In this document: positions 1 to 5,460 of the stretch, piece by piece | Layout: each line of letters starts with the position of its first letter | Position numbering within the stretch: the first letter of the stretch is position 1 | NCBI GenBank assembly: GCA_009779455.1 | Contig: WREG01000108.1 | Span: 1-6,765, forward strand | Source: Oscillospiraceae bacterium | GTDB lineage: Bacteria; Bacillota; Clostridia; Oscillospirales; Acutalibacteraceae | Reading direction: 5' to 3' | Length of the DNA: 6,765 bases | Program-made: the position numbers and the translations under genes | Notes under the pieces: model-generated | Told to the model about the DNA's origin: nothing | What the model saw: only the letters and a program-made list of their open reading frames with translations | The model's database searches: none

Positions 1-149
1 AGGCAACCTCTAAAAACCCCGTTTCGCGTCTATGCGGCTAAAATCCCGCAGACCTTTGTCATCCTCCTGACAGTAAGGCTTCGTCGTCTTTCGCGGTCTG
101 CGAAATTTTATCTCGCATAACCATTGAAGAAGGTTTTTAGAGGTTGCCT
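1..149. mobile_element. MITE-like terminal inverted-repeat element downstream of murB
   Basis: The outer 18 bases, AGGCAACCTCTAAAAACC at 1-18, recur as a perfect reverse complement at 132-149. After 12 unpaired bases on each side the arms pair again: 31-54 (starting TATGCG and ending CGCAGACC) against 95-119, with only a few mismatches. The tip holds a small stem, TGTCA at 57-61 with TGACA at 68-72. The whole piece can therefore fold as one long interrupted hairpin. It has no real coding capacity, which fits a non-autonomous miniature element. Its right end supplies the last base of the murB TAA stop codon. The window starts exactly on the left end, so a target-site duplication cannot be judged. 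That it is a mobile family is inference; the inverted repeat is seen directly. Confidence 0.75.
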
Positions 150-1039
150 TAATTCTGCACTACTTTTACTTCCGTTTCAAGCAAAACGCCCTTCTTTTCT
201 AAAACCGTATCCTGTATATGTTTGATAAGCTTTAAAACGTCCCCGCTTGTGGCCCCGCCTTTATTTATTATGAATCCGGCGTGTTTTTCGCTGACGGCGG
301 CCCCGCCTATTGAAAAACCTTTTAACCCGCATTCCTCAATCAGCGTCCCCGCGTAAAAGCCTTCGGGCCGCTTGAAAATACTGCCCGCGTTAGGGTATTC
401 AAGGGGCTGTTTTGACGCCCTCTGCGCCGTTATCCTGTCCATTTCCTTTTTTATCAAAACGGGATCGCCCTCTTTCAACCTGAAAGACGCGCCCGTTATG
501 ATATAATCGCTATCGGTGTAAACGCCCCTGCGGTAGGACATTTTTAGATTTTCTTTTATAAATTCTCCCGGATTCAAATTGCCGTCTATATGCCGCGCGG
601 ACAGTATAACGTCTTTTATCTCCCCGCCGTAGGCACCCGCGTTCATATAAACCGCCCCGCCGACGGTTCCGGGTATGCCGTAGGCGAATTCAAGGCCTGA
701 AAGGGAGCTTTTTAAGGCAAAAAGGCAAAGGGAAGTCAATTTTGCGCCCGCCCCGCAGGTTACCGCGTCACCGTCGATGCTTATGTCGTTAAATCCGTCC
801 GCGATTTTAACAACAGCGCCGCGAAGCCCCTCGTCGGGCATCAAAACATTGCTGCCGTTGCCTAAAATATGGTATTTCAACCCCTTTTCGCGGCAAAGAT
901 CCAATACGGATATAAGCGCCCGTTCGTTTTCAGGGATGGCAAGCAAATCGGCCTTGCCCCCTGTTTTAAAGGTGCAGTGTTCGCGGAGCGGGGCGTTTTT
1001 TTGTATAGGGCAATCCTGTATTGATAAAAAATCGGTCAA
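149..1039 (-). CDS. murB: UDP-N-acetylenolpyruvoylglucosamine reductase MurB
   Basis: MurB is a cytoplasmic FAD enzyme. It uses NADPH to reduce UDP-GlcNAc-enolpyruvate to UDP-N-acetylmuramic acid, the second committed step of peptidoglycan precursor synthesis. The 296 residues show the FAD-binding part first: TGGKADL at 26-32, GNGSNVLMPDEG at 60-71 and GIPGTVGGAVYMNAGAYGGE at 121-140. The SYRRG motif at 168-172 carries the substrate-binding Arg. The C-terminal domain has NAGSIFKRP at 217-225, whose Ser220 matches the catalytic Ser, then EKHAGFIIN at 251-259 and the acidic ETEV end. The short form fits the Gram-positive type. The start codon is TTG at 1037-1039: an in-frame stop lies just upstream at 1055-1057, an AGAAGG ribosome site sits at 1048-1053, and the next in-frame ATG would remove family core. 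It is last of the hprK-glk-murB set within the window. Confidence 0.97.
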   Translation of the reverse strand: MTDFLSIQDCPIQKNAPLREHCTFKTGGKADLLAIPENERALISVLDLCREKGLKYHILGNGSNVLMPDEGLRGAVVKIADGFNDISIDGDAVTCGAGAKLTSLCLFALKSSLSGLEFAYGIPGTVGGAVYMNAGAYGGEIKDVILSARHIDGNLNPGEFIKENLKMSYRRGVYTDSDYIITGASFRLKEGDPVLIKKEMDRITAQRASKQPLEYPNAGSIFKRPEGFYAGTLIEECGLKGFSIGGAAVSEKHAGFIINKGGATSGDVLKLIKHIQDTVLEKKGVLLETEVKVVQN

Positions 1040-1047
1040 AATTGTAG

Positions 1048-1053
1048 CCTTCT
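1048..1053 (-). promoter_or_regulatory. murB ribosome binding site supporting a TTG start
   Basis: On the minus strand AGAAGG lies 8 bases before the TTG at 1037-1039. Together with the in-frame TAA at 1055-1057 it fixes TTG as the murB start, since no ATG or GTG is available between that stop and the TTG. Confidence 0.75.
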
Positions 1054-1060
1054 TTTAATT

Positions 1061-1126
1061 AATTGAGAGTTGAGAATTGAGAGTGGAGAGTTGTTTTTTA
1101 TGTCTCTCAATTCTCAACTCTCAATT
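1061..1126. repeat. Perfect 23-bp inverted repeat between glk and murB
   Basis: The bases at 1061-1083 are the exact reverse complement of 1104-1126, with a 20-base loop at 1084-1103. Both arms are built from a near-tandem 7-8-base motif of the form TTGAGAG/TTGAGAAT, and the motif continues in degenerate form into the loop and past the right arm to 1132. In the murB transcript this would form a long stable hairpin between the glk stop and the murB ribosome site. No run of U follows it in the direction of transcription, where the next bases are A-rich, so it does not look like an intrinsic terminator. It is probably an intergenic repeat of the small-element type, with a possible effect on mRNA stability. 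Confidence 0.8.
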
Positions 1127-1139
1127 CTCAATTTATCAA

Positions 1140-2090
1140 TCATTCATCTAAAAGTGCCGCCCCTATTATCCCCGCGTCGTTGCCCAGGACCGCGCTGCAT
1201 ATTTTCGTCTGCACGGACGCGTGCACGGTGTAGCGTTCGGATTCGACTATTTCGCGGATGGGGACCAGGAGGCCTTCGCCTTCCCTGCCTATGCCGCCGC
1301 CCACGCATAATATTTCCGGCTGGAGGGCGTTTATAATATTTAATATGCCGCAGGCGACGTATCTTATGTATTGATCCACTATCCCGGCGGCGGTTTTGTC
1401 GTCCTGCCTCATAGCGTCAAAGGCGGTCCTGCCGGACACCAAATCGAGGTTATTGTCGGCCAGCTTCCACATAATGCTTTCTTTGTCCTCTTCCATAGCC
1501 TTTTTCGTGTTCCTTATGAGGGCGGTCGCCGAGGCATAAGCCTCCCAGCAGCCCTTCCTGCCGCAGTTGCACTGCTCGCCGTCAAACACGACAACATGGT
1601 GGCCCATTTCGCCCGCCGCGTAGTTTACGCCCGTTATAAGCTTGCCGTTGGCTATGATGCCGCTCCCGACGCCTGTGCCCAGGGTAATGGCGACGAAATT
1701 TTTGACGCCCTTGCCCACGCCCGCCACGGCCTCGCCCAGCGCAGCGCAGTTTGCGTCGTTGTCGAAATAAATCCGCGTCATCCCGAGCCTCTCCGCCAGC
1801 ATTTTAAAAGCGGGTACATTGTCGAAATAAAGGTTGTTGGCGTATTCTATAATCCCCTTCCCTTTATTCACCGACCCCGGCGTCCCGACCCCGACGCTCA
1901 CAACGTCGTCAAGCGATACGCCCGCGATATTGGCCGCTTCTTTTACTACCTTCGCGATATCGTCGAAAATTTCCTCCGCAGGGCGGGGTATATTGGTCTT
2001 TGTCGAAGCCTTGCTGATGATCCTGTATTTATCATCGACAACGCCCGCCACAATATTGGTCCCGCCCAAATCCACACCGATCCTGTACAT
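1140..2090 (-). CDS. ROK-family sugar kinase, probable glucokinase
   Basis: A cytoplasmic ROK-family kinase, most likely ATP-dependent glucokinase making glucose 6-phosphate. The 316 residues show the phosphate-binding DLGGTN at 7-12 and the catalytic segment DNDANCAALGE at 110-120, with Asp112 as the expected base. A second nucleotide loop follows (TLGTGVGSG, 137-145), then the sugar/zinc region AAGEMGHH at 158-165 and the ROK signature CNCGRKGCWE at 174-183. His164, Cys174, Cys176 and Cys181 are the expected zinc ligands, and Glu183 contacts sugar. GGGIG lies at 264-268. I start at 2090 because AAAGGA at 2101-2106 stands 10 bases upstream. A longer reading to 2126 would add 12 residues, partly encoded by the intergenic repeat. 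No DNA-binding helix-turn-helix precedes the kinase, so it is not a NagC/XylR-type repressor. Glucose specificity is inferred from family and context. Confidence 0.93.
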   Translation of the reverse strand: MYRIGVDLGGTNIVAGVVDDKYRIISKASTKTNIPRPAEEIFDDIAKVVKEAANIAGVSLDDVVSVGVGTPGSVNKGKGIIEYANNLYFDNVPAFKMLAERLGMTRIYFDNDANCAALGEAVAGVGKGVKNFVAITLGTGVGSGIIANGKLITGVNYAAGEMGHHVVVFDGEQCNCGRKGCWEAYASATALIRNTKKAMEEDKESIMWKLADNNLDLVSGRTAFDAMRQDDKTAAGIVDQYIRYVACGILNIINALQPEILCVGGGIGREGEGLLVPIREIVESERYTVHASVQTKICSAVLGNDAGIIGAALLDE

Positions 2091-2112
2091 CTTTCGCACA
2101 TCCTTTTTATTT

Positions 2113-2255
2113 AATTCATAATGCATAATTCATAATTCATAATTATTTGACAAAGAGTGAACCATTGCTCTCTTATTTTTAATTTTCTATAAAAATAATA
2201 CGGCAATCTAAAATTTCCGTCAGCAATTATGCATTATGAATTCTGAATTATGCAT
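2113..2255. repeat. Inverted-repeat element filling the hprK-glk gap
   Basis: Bases 2121-2143 pair with 2233-2255 at 22 of 23 positions. In an alternative register, AATTCATAATGCATAATT at 2113-2130 pairs perfectly with 2225-2242. The arms are made of reiterated ATTATGAATT/ATTATGCATT words. The element spans almost the whole gap: it ends one base from the hprK stop codon and begins just before the glk ribosome site. The AT-rich interior (about 80-90 bases) has no coding capacity. The form suggests a small MITE-like or palindromic intergenic repeat. No target duplication was identified. Confidence 0.7.
2195..2223 (-). promoter_or_regulatory. Weak candidate promoter for glk inside the intergenic element
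   Basis: Reading the minus strand, CTGACG (2218-2223) is followed after 17 bases by TATTAT (2195-2200). This matches the sigma-A -35 at 4 of 6 and the -10 at 5 of 6. The leader would be nearly 100 bases long and would include the left repeat arm. In AT-rich DNA such a match can arise by chance. Confidence 0.3.
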
Positions 2256-2256
2256 T

Positions 2257-3222
2257 TCAATATCCCATATCCGAAAAATCAAGCTCCTCTTCCACGGCCC
2301 CTTCCGCCATGCCGAGGCTTTTCATCAGTTCCTGCGCGGCGTTGTAACCCATTTTCCGCTGCCTGTTGTTCATGGCCGCCGATTCTATGATTATAGCCAG
2401 ATTTCTGCCGGGTTTTACGGGGACTACCGCCGCAGGGACTTTTATGCCCAGTATATCCACGAATTCGTCGTCAAGGCCCATGCGGTCATACACCTTTTTA
2501 TCGTCCCATTGCTCTATAAGTATTACCATGTCGATTTTTTCCGTCATTTTCACGGAACCCATGCCGAATATCCGTCTGGCGTTGATAATGCCTATGCCCC
2601 GAAGCTCGATAAAATGCCTTATGTTGTCGGGCGCGGAGCCTACAAGGGTTTTGGATGAAACCCGCCTTATTTCCACGGCGTCGTCCGCGACTAAACGATG
2701 GCCTCTTTTTATAAGCTCGACGGCCGTTTCGCTCTTCCCCACGCCGCTGTTGCCCAGAATCAGCATTCCCTCGCCGTAAACCTCGACCAAAACGCCGTGC
2801 CTTGTTATGCGTTCCGCCAGCTCCACGCCGAGGTACGATATTATCACCGACATGATGTTGGAGGTTTCCTCAGCGGTACGCAGGACGGGTACGCCGTATT
2901 CTTCGGCAAAGGGCAAAAGCTCAGGTACGGGTTCTATCGACCTTGTCAGCAATAAAACGGTAGGTTTTTTCGACAAGAAGCATTGAAGGCGCTTTTCCCT
3001 TTCGCCGGGGGCTAAGCTTTCCAGATAGCCGTTCTCCGTAAGCCCCAGAAACTGCGCCCGCTGAGGGTCGAAATGCTCCTCGTACCCGGCGAGGATCAGC
3101 CCCGGCCGGTTTACGTCCTTTGAAACGATATACGTCTCGGAAGAGCGCCGCGGCATATTCAGCACTTCAAAGCCGTGATCCTTTATTAATTTTGCGAGGG
3201 GGACCGAATACTGTGCGGGCAT
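2257..3222 (-). CDS. hprK: HPr kinase/phosphorylase HprK
   Basis: HprK phosphorylates HPr of the sugar phosphotransferase system on its regulatory serine and also removes that phosphate. It thereby sets carbon catabolite control in Bacillota. The 321 residues (B. subtilis has 310) show an N-terminal regulatory domain, then the kinase core. The core has RHGVLVEVYG at 141-150 with the conserved His142, the Walker A loop GNSGVGKS at 157-164, LVADD at 177-181 with the acidic pair, the family signature ELRGIGIINAR at 206-216, and PVKPGRN at 268-274 near the C-terminus. The start at 3222 is chosen because AAAGGA (3232-3237) lies 9 bases upstream; a GTG at 3249 would add nine residues and overlap that site. 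A near-consensus promoter precedes it. The gene order hprK, sugar kinase, murB is a known clostridial arrangement. Confidence 0.97.
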   Translation of the reverse strand: MPAQYSVPLAKLIKDHGFEVLNMPRRSSETYIVSKDVNRPGLILAGYEEHFDPQRAQFLGLTENGYLESLAPGEREKRLQCFLSKKPTVLLLTRSIEPVPELLPFAEEYGVPVLRTAEETSNIMSVIISYLGVELAERITRHGVLVEVYGEGMLILGNSGVGKSETAVELIKRGHRLVADDAVEIRRVSSKTLVGSAPDNIRHFIELRGIGIINARRIFGMGSVKMTEKIDMVILIEQWDDKKVYDRMGLDDEFVDILGIKVPAAVVPVKPGRNLAIIIESAAMNNRQRKMGYNAAQELMKSLGMAEGAVEEELDFSDMGY

Positions 3223-3252
3223 TTTTCGCCGTCCTTTATATTTATTCACTCT

Positions 3253-3281
3253 ATTCTAAGATATTTTCGGGGTTTTGTCAA
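3253..3281 (-). promoter_or_regulatory. Sigma-A-like promoter of hprK within the end of the upstream gene
   Basis: On the minus strand a perfect TTGACA (3276-3281) is followed after exactly 17 bases by TAGAAT (3253-3258), 5 of 6 to the -10 consensus. The -10 overlaps the TAG stop codon (3256-3258) of the upstream exported-protein gene. Transcription would begin near 3246, giving a leader of about 24 bases that carries the hprK ribosome site. This is the strongest promoter match seen in the window. Confidence 0.75.
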
Positions 3282-4026
3282 TATTCCTTGCCTTAAATCT
3301 TTTTATCCATATTTTGCTGCCAATAAATATAATTGCAATAAAGACAATTCCGCCGGATGCCCAAAATAAAACCGGGCTAATGTTATTTTCTTTAATGAAA
3401 ACAGGCAATAGAATTTCGGTTTCTTCAAAGCTTATCAAATCAATCCGGTTTTCCGTAAAAGGCCAGGAATCGTATACATCTATTAAAATATCACCATACA
3501 TAAGGTTATACCGGCTGTATTCTTCACCGTTTTTTTGCTTGTAATTGCAAGCGTAATACGGGATGCCCTTATATGTGCCTTTTGTGATTTTTGCTTTTTC
3601 ATAAGGGGATTTATACTTGCTCCCCGTAGAAATTTTAATATTTGGATTATAATAATATATTAAAATGCCGATTCGTTGCGGCATATATCCCGTGTTCAAT
3701 TGCTCCGGGTTATCGCTTAAAAACTCGAAAAAAGCGTAATTCACGCCGCTGCCCCAGTAAGCGTCAGCGTAATTACAGCTTTCCATATAATAATCCGGGT
3801 CAGCTATTTTCGGTACGATTATGCGCCGCTGTTCCACATGACAGCCCTTTCGGCATTCATCTTTATATGGATAATATTCTATATACATTTTTAACGATTC
3901 CAACAAGTCGTTTTCATTGTCAAAACTTGGCGAACTATAAGGCGGCTGGAGGGCATATGCGGCTGTGCCGCTAAATGTTAATAAAATCAAGCCGCTTGTT
4001 ATGAATAACATTATAATCTTTTTCAT
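3256..4026 (-). CDS. Unrecognised exported protein with C-terminal membrane anchor
   Basis: I do not recognise a family. The 256 residues begin with a signal peptide: two lysines, a hydrophobic stretch to about residue 19, and a likely cut after AYA at residue 25. An extracellular part of about 190 residues follows, rich in Tyr, Asn, Lys and acidic residues, with Cys58, Cys62, Cys84 and Cys160 that could form disulfides. A single membrane segment at about 218-240 is followed by a basic tail, IKRFKAR, placing the tail inside the cell. The ribosome site AAGGTGG (4034-4040) lies 7 bases before the ATG. The gene is visibly more AT-rich than hprK and glk, and its last codons carry the hprK promoter, so it may be a later arrival. 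Its divergent neighbour is also exported. A surface sensor or binding role would be a guess. Confidence 0.75.
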   Translation of the reverse strand: MKKIIMLFITSGLILLTFSGTAAYALQPPYSSPSFDNENDLLESLKMYIEYYPYKDECRKGCHVEQRRIIVPKIADPDYYMESCNYADAYWGSGVNYAFFEFLSDNPEQLNTGYMPQRIGILIYYYNPNIKISTGSKYKSPYEKAKITKGTYKGIPYYACNYKQKNGEEYSRYNLMYGDILIDVYDSWPFTENRIDLISFEETEILLPVFIKENNISPVLFWASGGIVFIAIIFIGSKIWIKRFKARNIDKTPKIS

Positions 4027-4047
4027 CCCGATCCCACCTTTTAAATA

Positions 4048-4076
4048 ATCATAGCATATTTTAAATAATAACTCAA
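4048..4076 (-). promoter_or_regulatory. Promoter candidate for the anchored exported protein
   Basis: On the minus strand TTGAGT (4071-4076) is followed after 17 bases by TATGAT (4048-4053), and TG one base before the -10 makes it an extended -10. Transcription would start near 4041, leaving a very short leader of about 15 bases that just contains the ribosome site. Confidence 0.6.
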
Positions 4077-4132
4077 CAGTATGAAGAAAATTCGCACATC
4101 CGTTAGTTCAGGATATCTACCGAAAAAAACGC

Positions 4133-4161
4133 TTGATTTTCGAGGCTGAATTTGATAAAAT
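4133..4161 (+). promoter_or_regulatory. Promoter candidate for the dockerin protein gene
   Basis: TTGATT (4133-4138) is followed after 17 bases by TAAAAT (4156-4161), 4 of 6 and 5 of 6 to the sigma-A consensus. The start would be near 4168, with a leader of about 58 bases. That leader contains a 7-bp stem, TTATCAA (4182-4188) with TTGATAA (4198-4204), just before the ribosome site. The 56 bases between this -35 and the opposing one (4077-4132) are free for a shared regulator. Confidence 0.55.
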
Positions 4162-4225
4162 AAATAACGCAAAGCCAACTGTTATCAAGAATGCTTTTTG
4201 ATAAAGCTTGAAAGGGAGTAAAATC

Positions 4226-5143
4226 ATGAAAAAAACGGCAAAATCACTCATGCTTCTCCTTGCGTTTGCGGCGGTATTAAGGCTGGCCCCCATGATTAAT
4301 GCAACAGCCATGTTTTCCCCGCCGTCCTACACCCCGCCCCCTGTTTACAGGCCCCCGTCGGTTTACACTCCGCCTCCCGTCTATACCCCGCCGTCCGTTT
4401 ATACGCCGCCGTCAGTTTACACCCCTCCGACCGTACCGTCCACCGTTCATATCCATAGCTACAATATGCCGGGGTCTTCCGTGCAGTCGAGCTGCCTTAT
4501 AAGCGGTTATACAACTTATTTTTGCAGCTGCGGAATGTCGCAAACAGGCGGCCAAAAGCCGCCGCTGGGCCACAGCTATGCGAATGGGCGCTGTGTCCGC
4601 TGCGGTATGTCGCAAACCGGGATAAGCCCTTCGCAACCGGCAAACGTACCCGCCGCGGCGCCGAAAGGCACGGAAAAACCGTCGGCCGCCCCTGAAACCG
4701 CGACTAAGCCGGATCTGAAATTAAAGATCGAAAAAAACAAAAAAACAATAGCCAACGTCGCGCCGGAGCTATGTCCTTCAGCGCTGCTTGATTTGCTTAA
4801 AAATGAGGCGCCGTTTAAAAGCGGAACATTCACCGTCTTGGACGGCGGCGATATGCCGGTAGCCGACGGCTCTTTTGTGGGAACAGGCTGCCGCGTATCC
4901 GATATTGCCGGTTCCGATGACGGTATAAATGTTATTTATACGATAATTGTATCCGGCGACACCGACGGCGACGGGGAGGTAACTGCCTCCGACGCGAGGG
5001 CAGTATTGCGCCACGCGGCAAAGCTTGAAGGGCTTAAAGGCGAATTTTTGGCCGCCGCGGATTTGAACGGCGACGGCAGCCCGGACGCGTCTGCGGCGCG
5101 TATGATTTTGCGCTATGTCGCGAAGCTGGAAACATCTTTATAA
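4226..5143 (+). CDS. Secreted Tyr/Pro-repeat protein with C-terminal dockerin-type domain
   Basis: The start ATG is placed by AAAGGGAG (4211-4218), 7 bases upstream; a TTG at 4208 would overlap that site. The 305 residues hold, in order: a signal peptide with a likely cut after ATA at residue 28; six hexapeptides of the form VYTPPS at 34-69; a cysteine region at 75-131 with Cys90, CSCG at 100-103, GHSYANG at 115-121 and CVRCG at 123-127, the words CGMSQTG occurring twice; a Pro/Ala/Lys linker to about 165; a module at about 166-243 of the type that often precedes dockerins in Clostridia, containing VGTG at 218-221; and a dockerin at 244-305. The dockerin has two helix-loop repeats. Loop 1 (D245, D247, D249, D256) is complete, but in loop 2 (D279, N281, D283) Ala290 replaces the acidic last ligand. 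Dockerins bind cohesins; no cohesin lies here. Its binding target is unknown. Confidence 0.88.
   Translation: MKKTAKSLMLLLAFAAVLRLAPMINATAMFSPPSYTPPPVYRPPSVYTPPPVYTPPSVYTPPSVYTPPTVPSTVHIHSYNMPGSSVQSSCLISGYTTYFCSCGMSQTGGQKPPLGHSYANGRCVRCGMSQTGISPSQPANVPAAAPKGTEKPSAAPETATKPDLKLKIEKNKKTIANVAPELCPSALLDLLKNEAPFKSGTFTVLDGGDMPVADGSFVGTGCRVSDIAGSDDGINVIYTIIVSGDTDGDGEVTASDARAVLRHAAKLEGLKGEFLAAADLNGDGSPDASAARMILRYVAKLETSL
4325..4432 (+). repeat. Six tandem 18-bp units coding Tyr-Pro-Pro hexapeptides
   Basis: Six in-frame 18-base units encode (S/V)Y(T/R)PP(P/S/T). The third codon positions differ among units while the protein pattern holds, so selection appears to act on the peptide rather than recent DNA duplication. 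Such Pro-rich, Tyr-spaced stretches form extended spacers in surface proteins. Confidence 0.85.
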
Positions 5144-5167
5144 CATTTTGTGCTAAAATTTATATAA
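5138..5167. promoter_or_regulatory. Palindrome and extended -10 before the antitoxin gene, possible operator
   Basis: TTATA (5138-5142) and ATTTT (5145-5149) face AAAAT (5155-5159) and TATAA (5163-5167) around a centre near 5152. Within it, TGCTAAAAT at 5151-5159 reads as an extended -10 on the plus strand, although no good -35 stands upstream. RelB/DinJ-type antitoxins repress their own operons by binding palindromes at the promoter, so this is the natural operator candidate. The region is AT-rich and the match is modest. Confidence 0.35.
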
Positions 5168-5181
5168 AGGAGCTGATTGGC

Positions 5182-5460
5182 GTGTCAAAAAATACAACAA
5201 TAAATCTTCGTATAGACTCAACGGTAAAAGAACAGGCAGGAATAATTCTAAATGCGATGGGGTTAACCTTCAGCGACGCTTTTAACTTGATGCTTCATCA
5301 AGTCAGAATTCAGAATTGTCTGCCTTTTAATATTGTCGCATACAGCAGTATGCCAAGACCTGAAACACTTGCCTTTATAGAACGTGTAGAAAGCGGCGAA
5401 GAAAAGCTTGCAGGGCCCTTTTCCTCAAAAGAGGAATTGTGGAGGTCGCTGGAAATATGA
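5182..5460 (+). CDS. RelB/DinJ-family antitoxin
   Basis: An antitoxin that binds and neutralises the toxin encoded next door and usually represses the operon. The 92 residues carry the N-terminal ribbon-helix-helix fold: strand TTINLRID at 5-12, then KEQAGIILNAMGLTFSDAFN at 16-35, a close match to the DinJ pattern, followed by LPFNI at 47-51. The C-terminal half is acidic and probably wraps the toxin; it ends in EELWRSLEI. The start is GTG at 5182, with AAAGGAG (5166-5172) 9 bases upstream. Its stop codon overlaps the toxin start by four bases (ATGA at 5457-5460), so the two are translationally coupled. The gene starts only 38 bases after the dockerin gene, and no terminator is seen between them, so read-through from that gene is possible. 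Confidence 0.93.
   Translation: MSKNTTINLRIDSTVKEQAGIILNAMGLTFSDAFNLMLHQVRIQNCLPFNIVAYSSMPRPETLAFIERVESGEEKLAGPFSSKEELWRSLEI

Noticed and set aside
33..65. Tiny minus-strand frame of about ten codons after GGAGG inside the left repeat
   Set aside because: The ATG directly touches the Shine-Dalgarno-like bases with no spacer, and the frame lies within the inverted-repeat element, so it is repeat noise.
1061..1126. Reading the hairpin between glk and murB as an intrinsic terminator
   Set aside because: In the direction of transcription the stem is followed by A-rich bases rather than a U-run, and murB lacks any other promoter in the gap.
1371..2114. A 247-codon plus-strand open frame opposite the glucokinase gene
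   Set aside because: It lies wholly antisense to a gene with clear ROK motifs, has no recognisable domain, and long opposite frames are common in GC-rich codon-third-position genes.
2091..2126. N-terminal extension of glucokinase to 2126
   Set aside because: The added codons come partly from the intergenic repeat, and the ribosome site at 2101-2106 would then be inside the gene.
2366..2955. Plus-strand frames opposite hprK
   Set aside because: Shadows of a well-supported hprK; no motif and no start context.
4117..4311. A 64-codon minus-strand frame across the divergent spacer
   Set aside because: It covers the plus-strand promoter, ribosome site and signal peptide of the dockerin gene and has no ribosome site evident.
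4325..4432. Tandem 18-base units as a CRISPR array or satellite
   Set aside because: The units abut without spacers, keep the reading frame and vary at third codon positions, as expected for a protein repeat.
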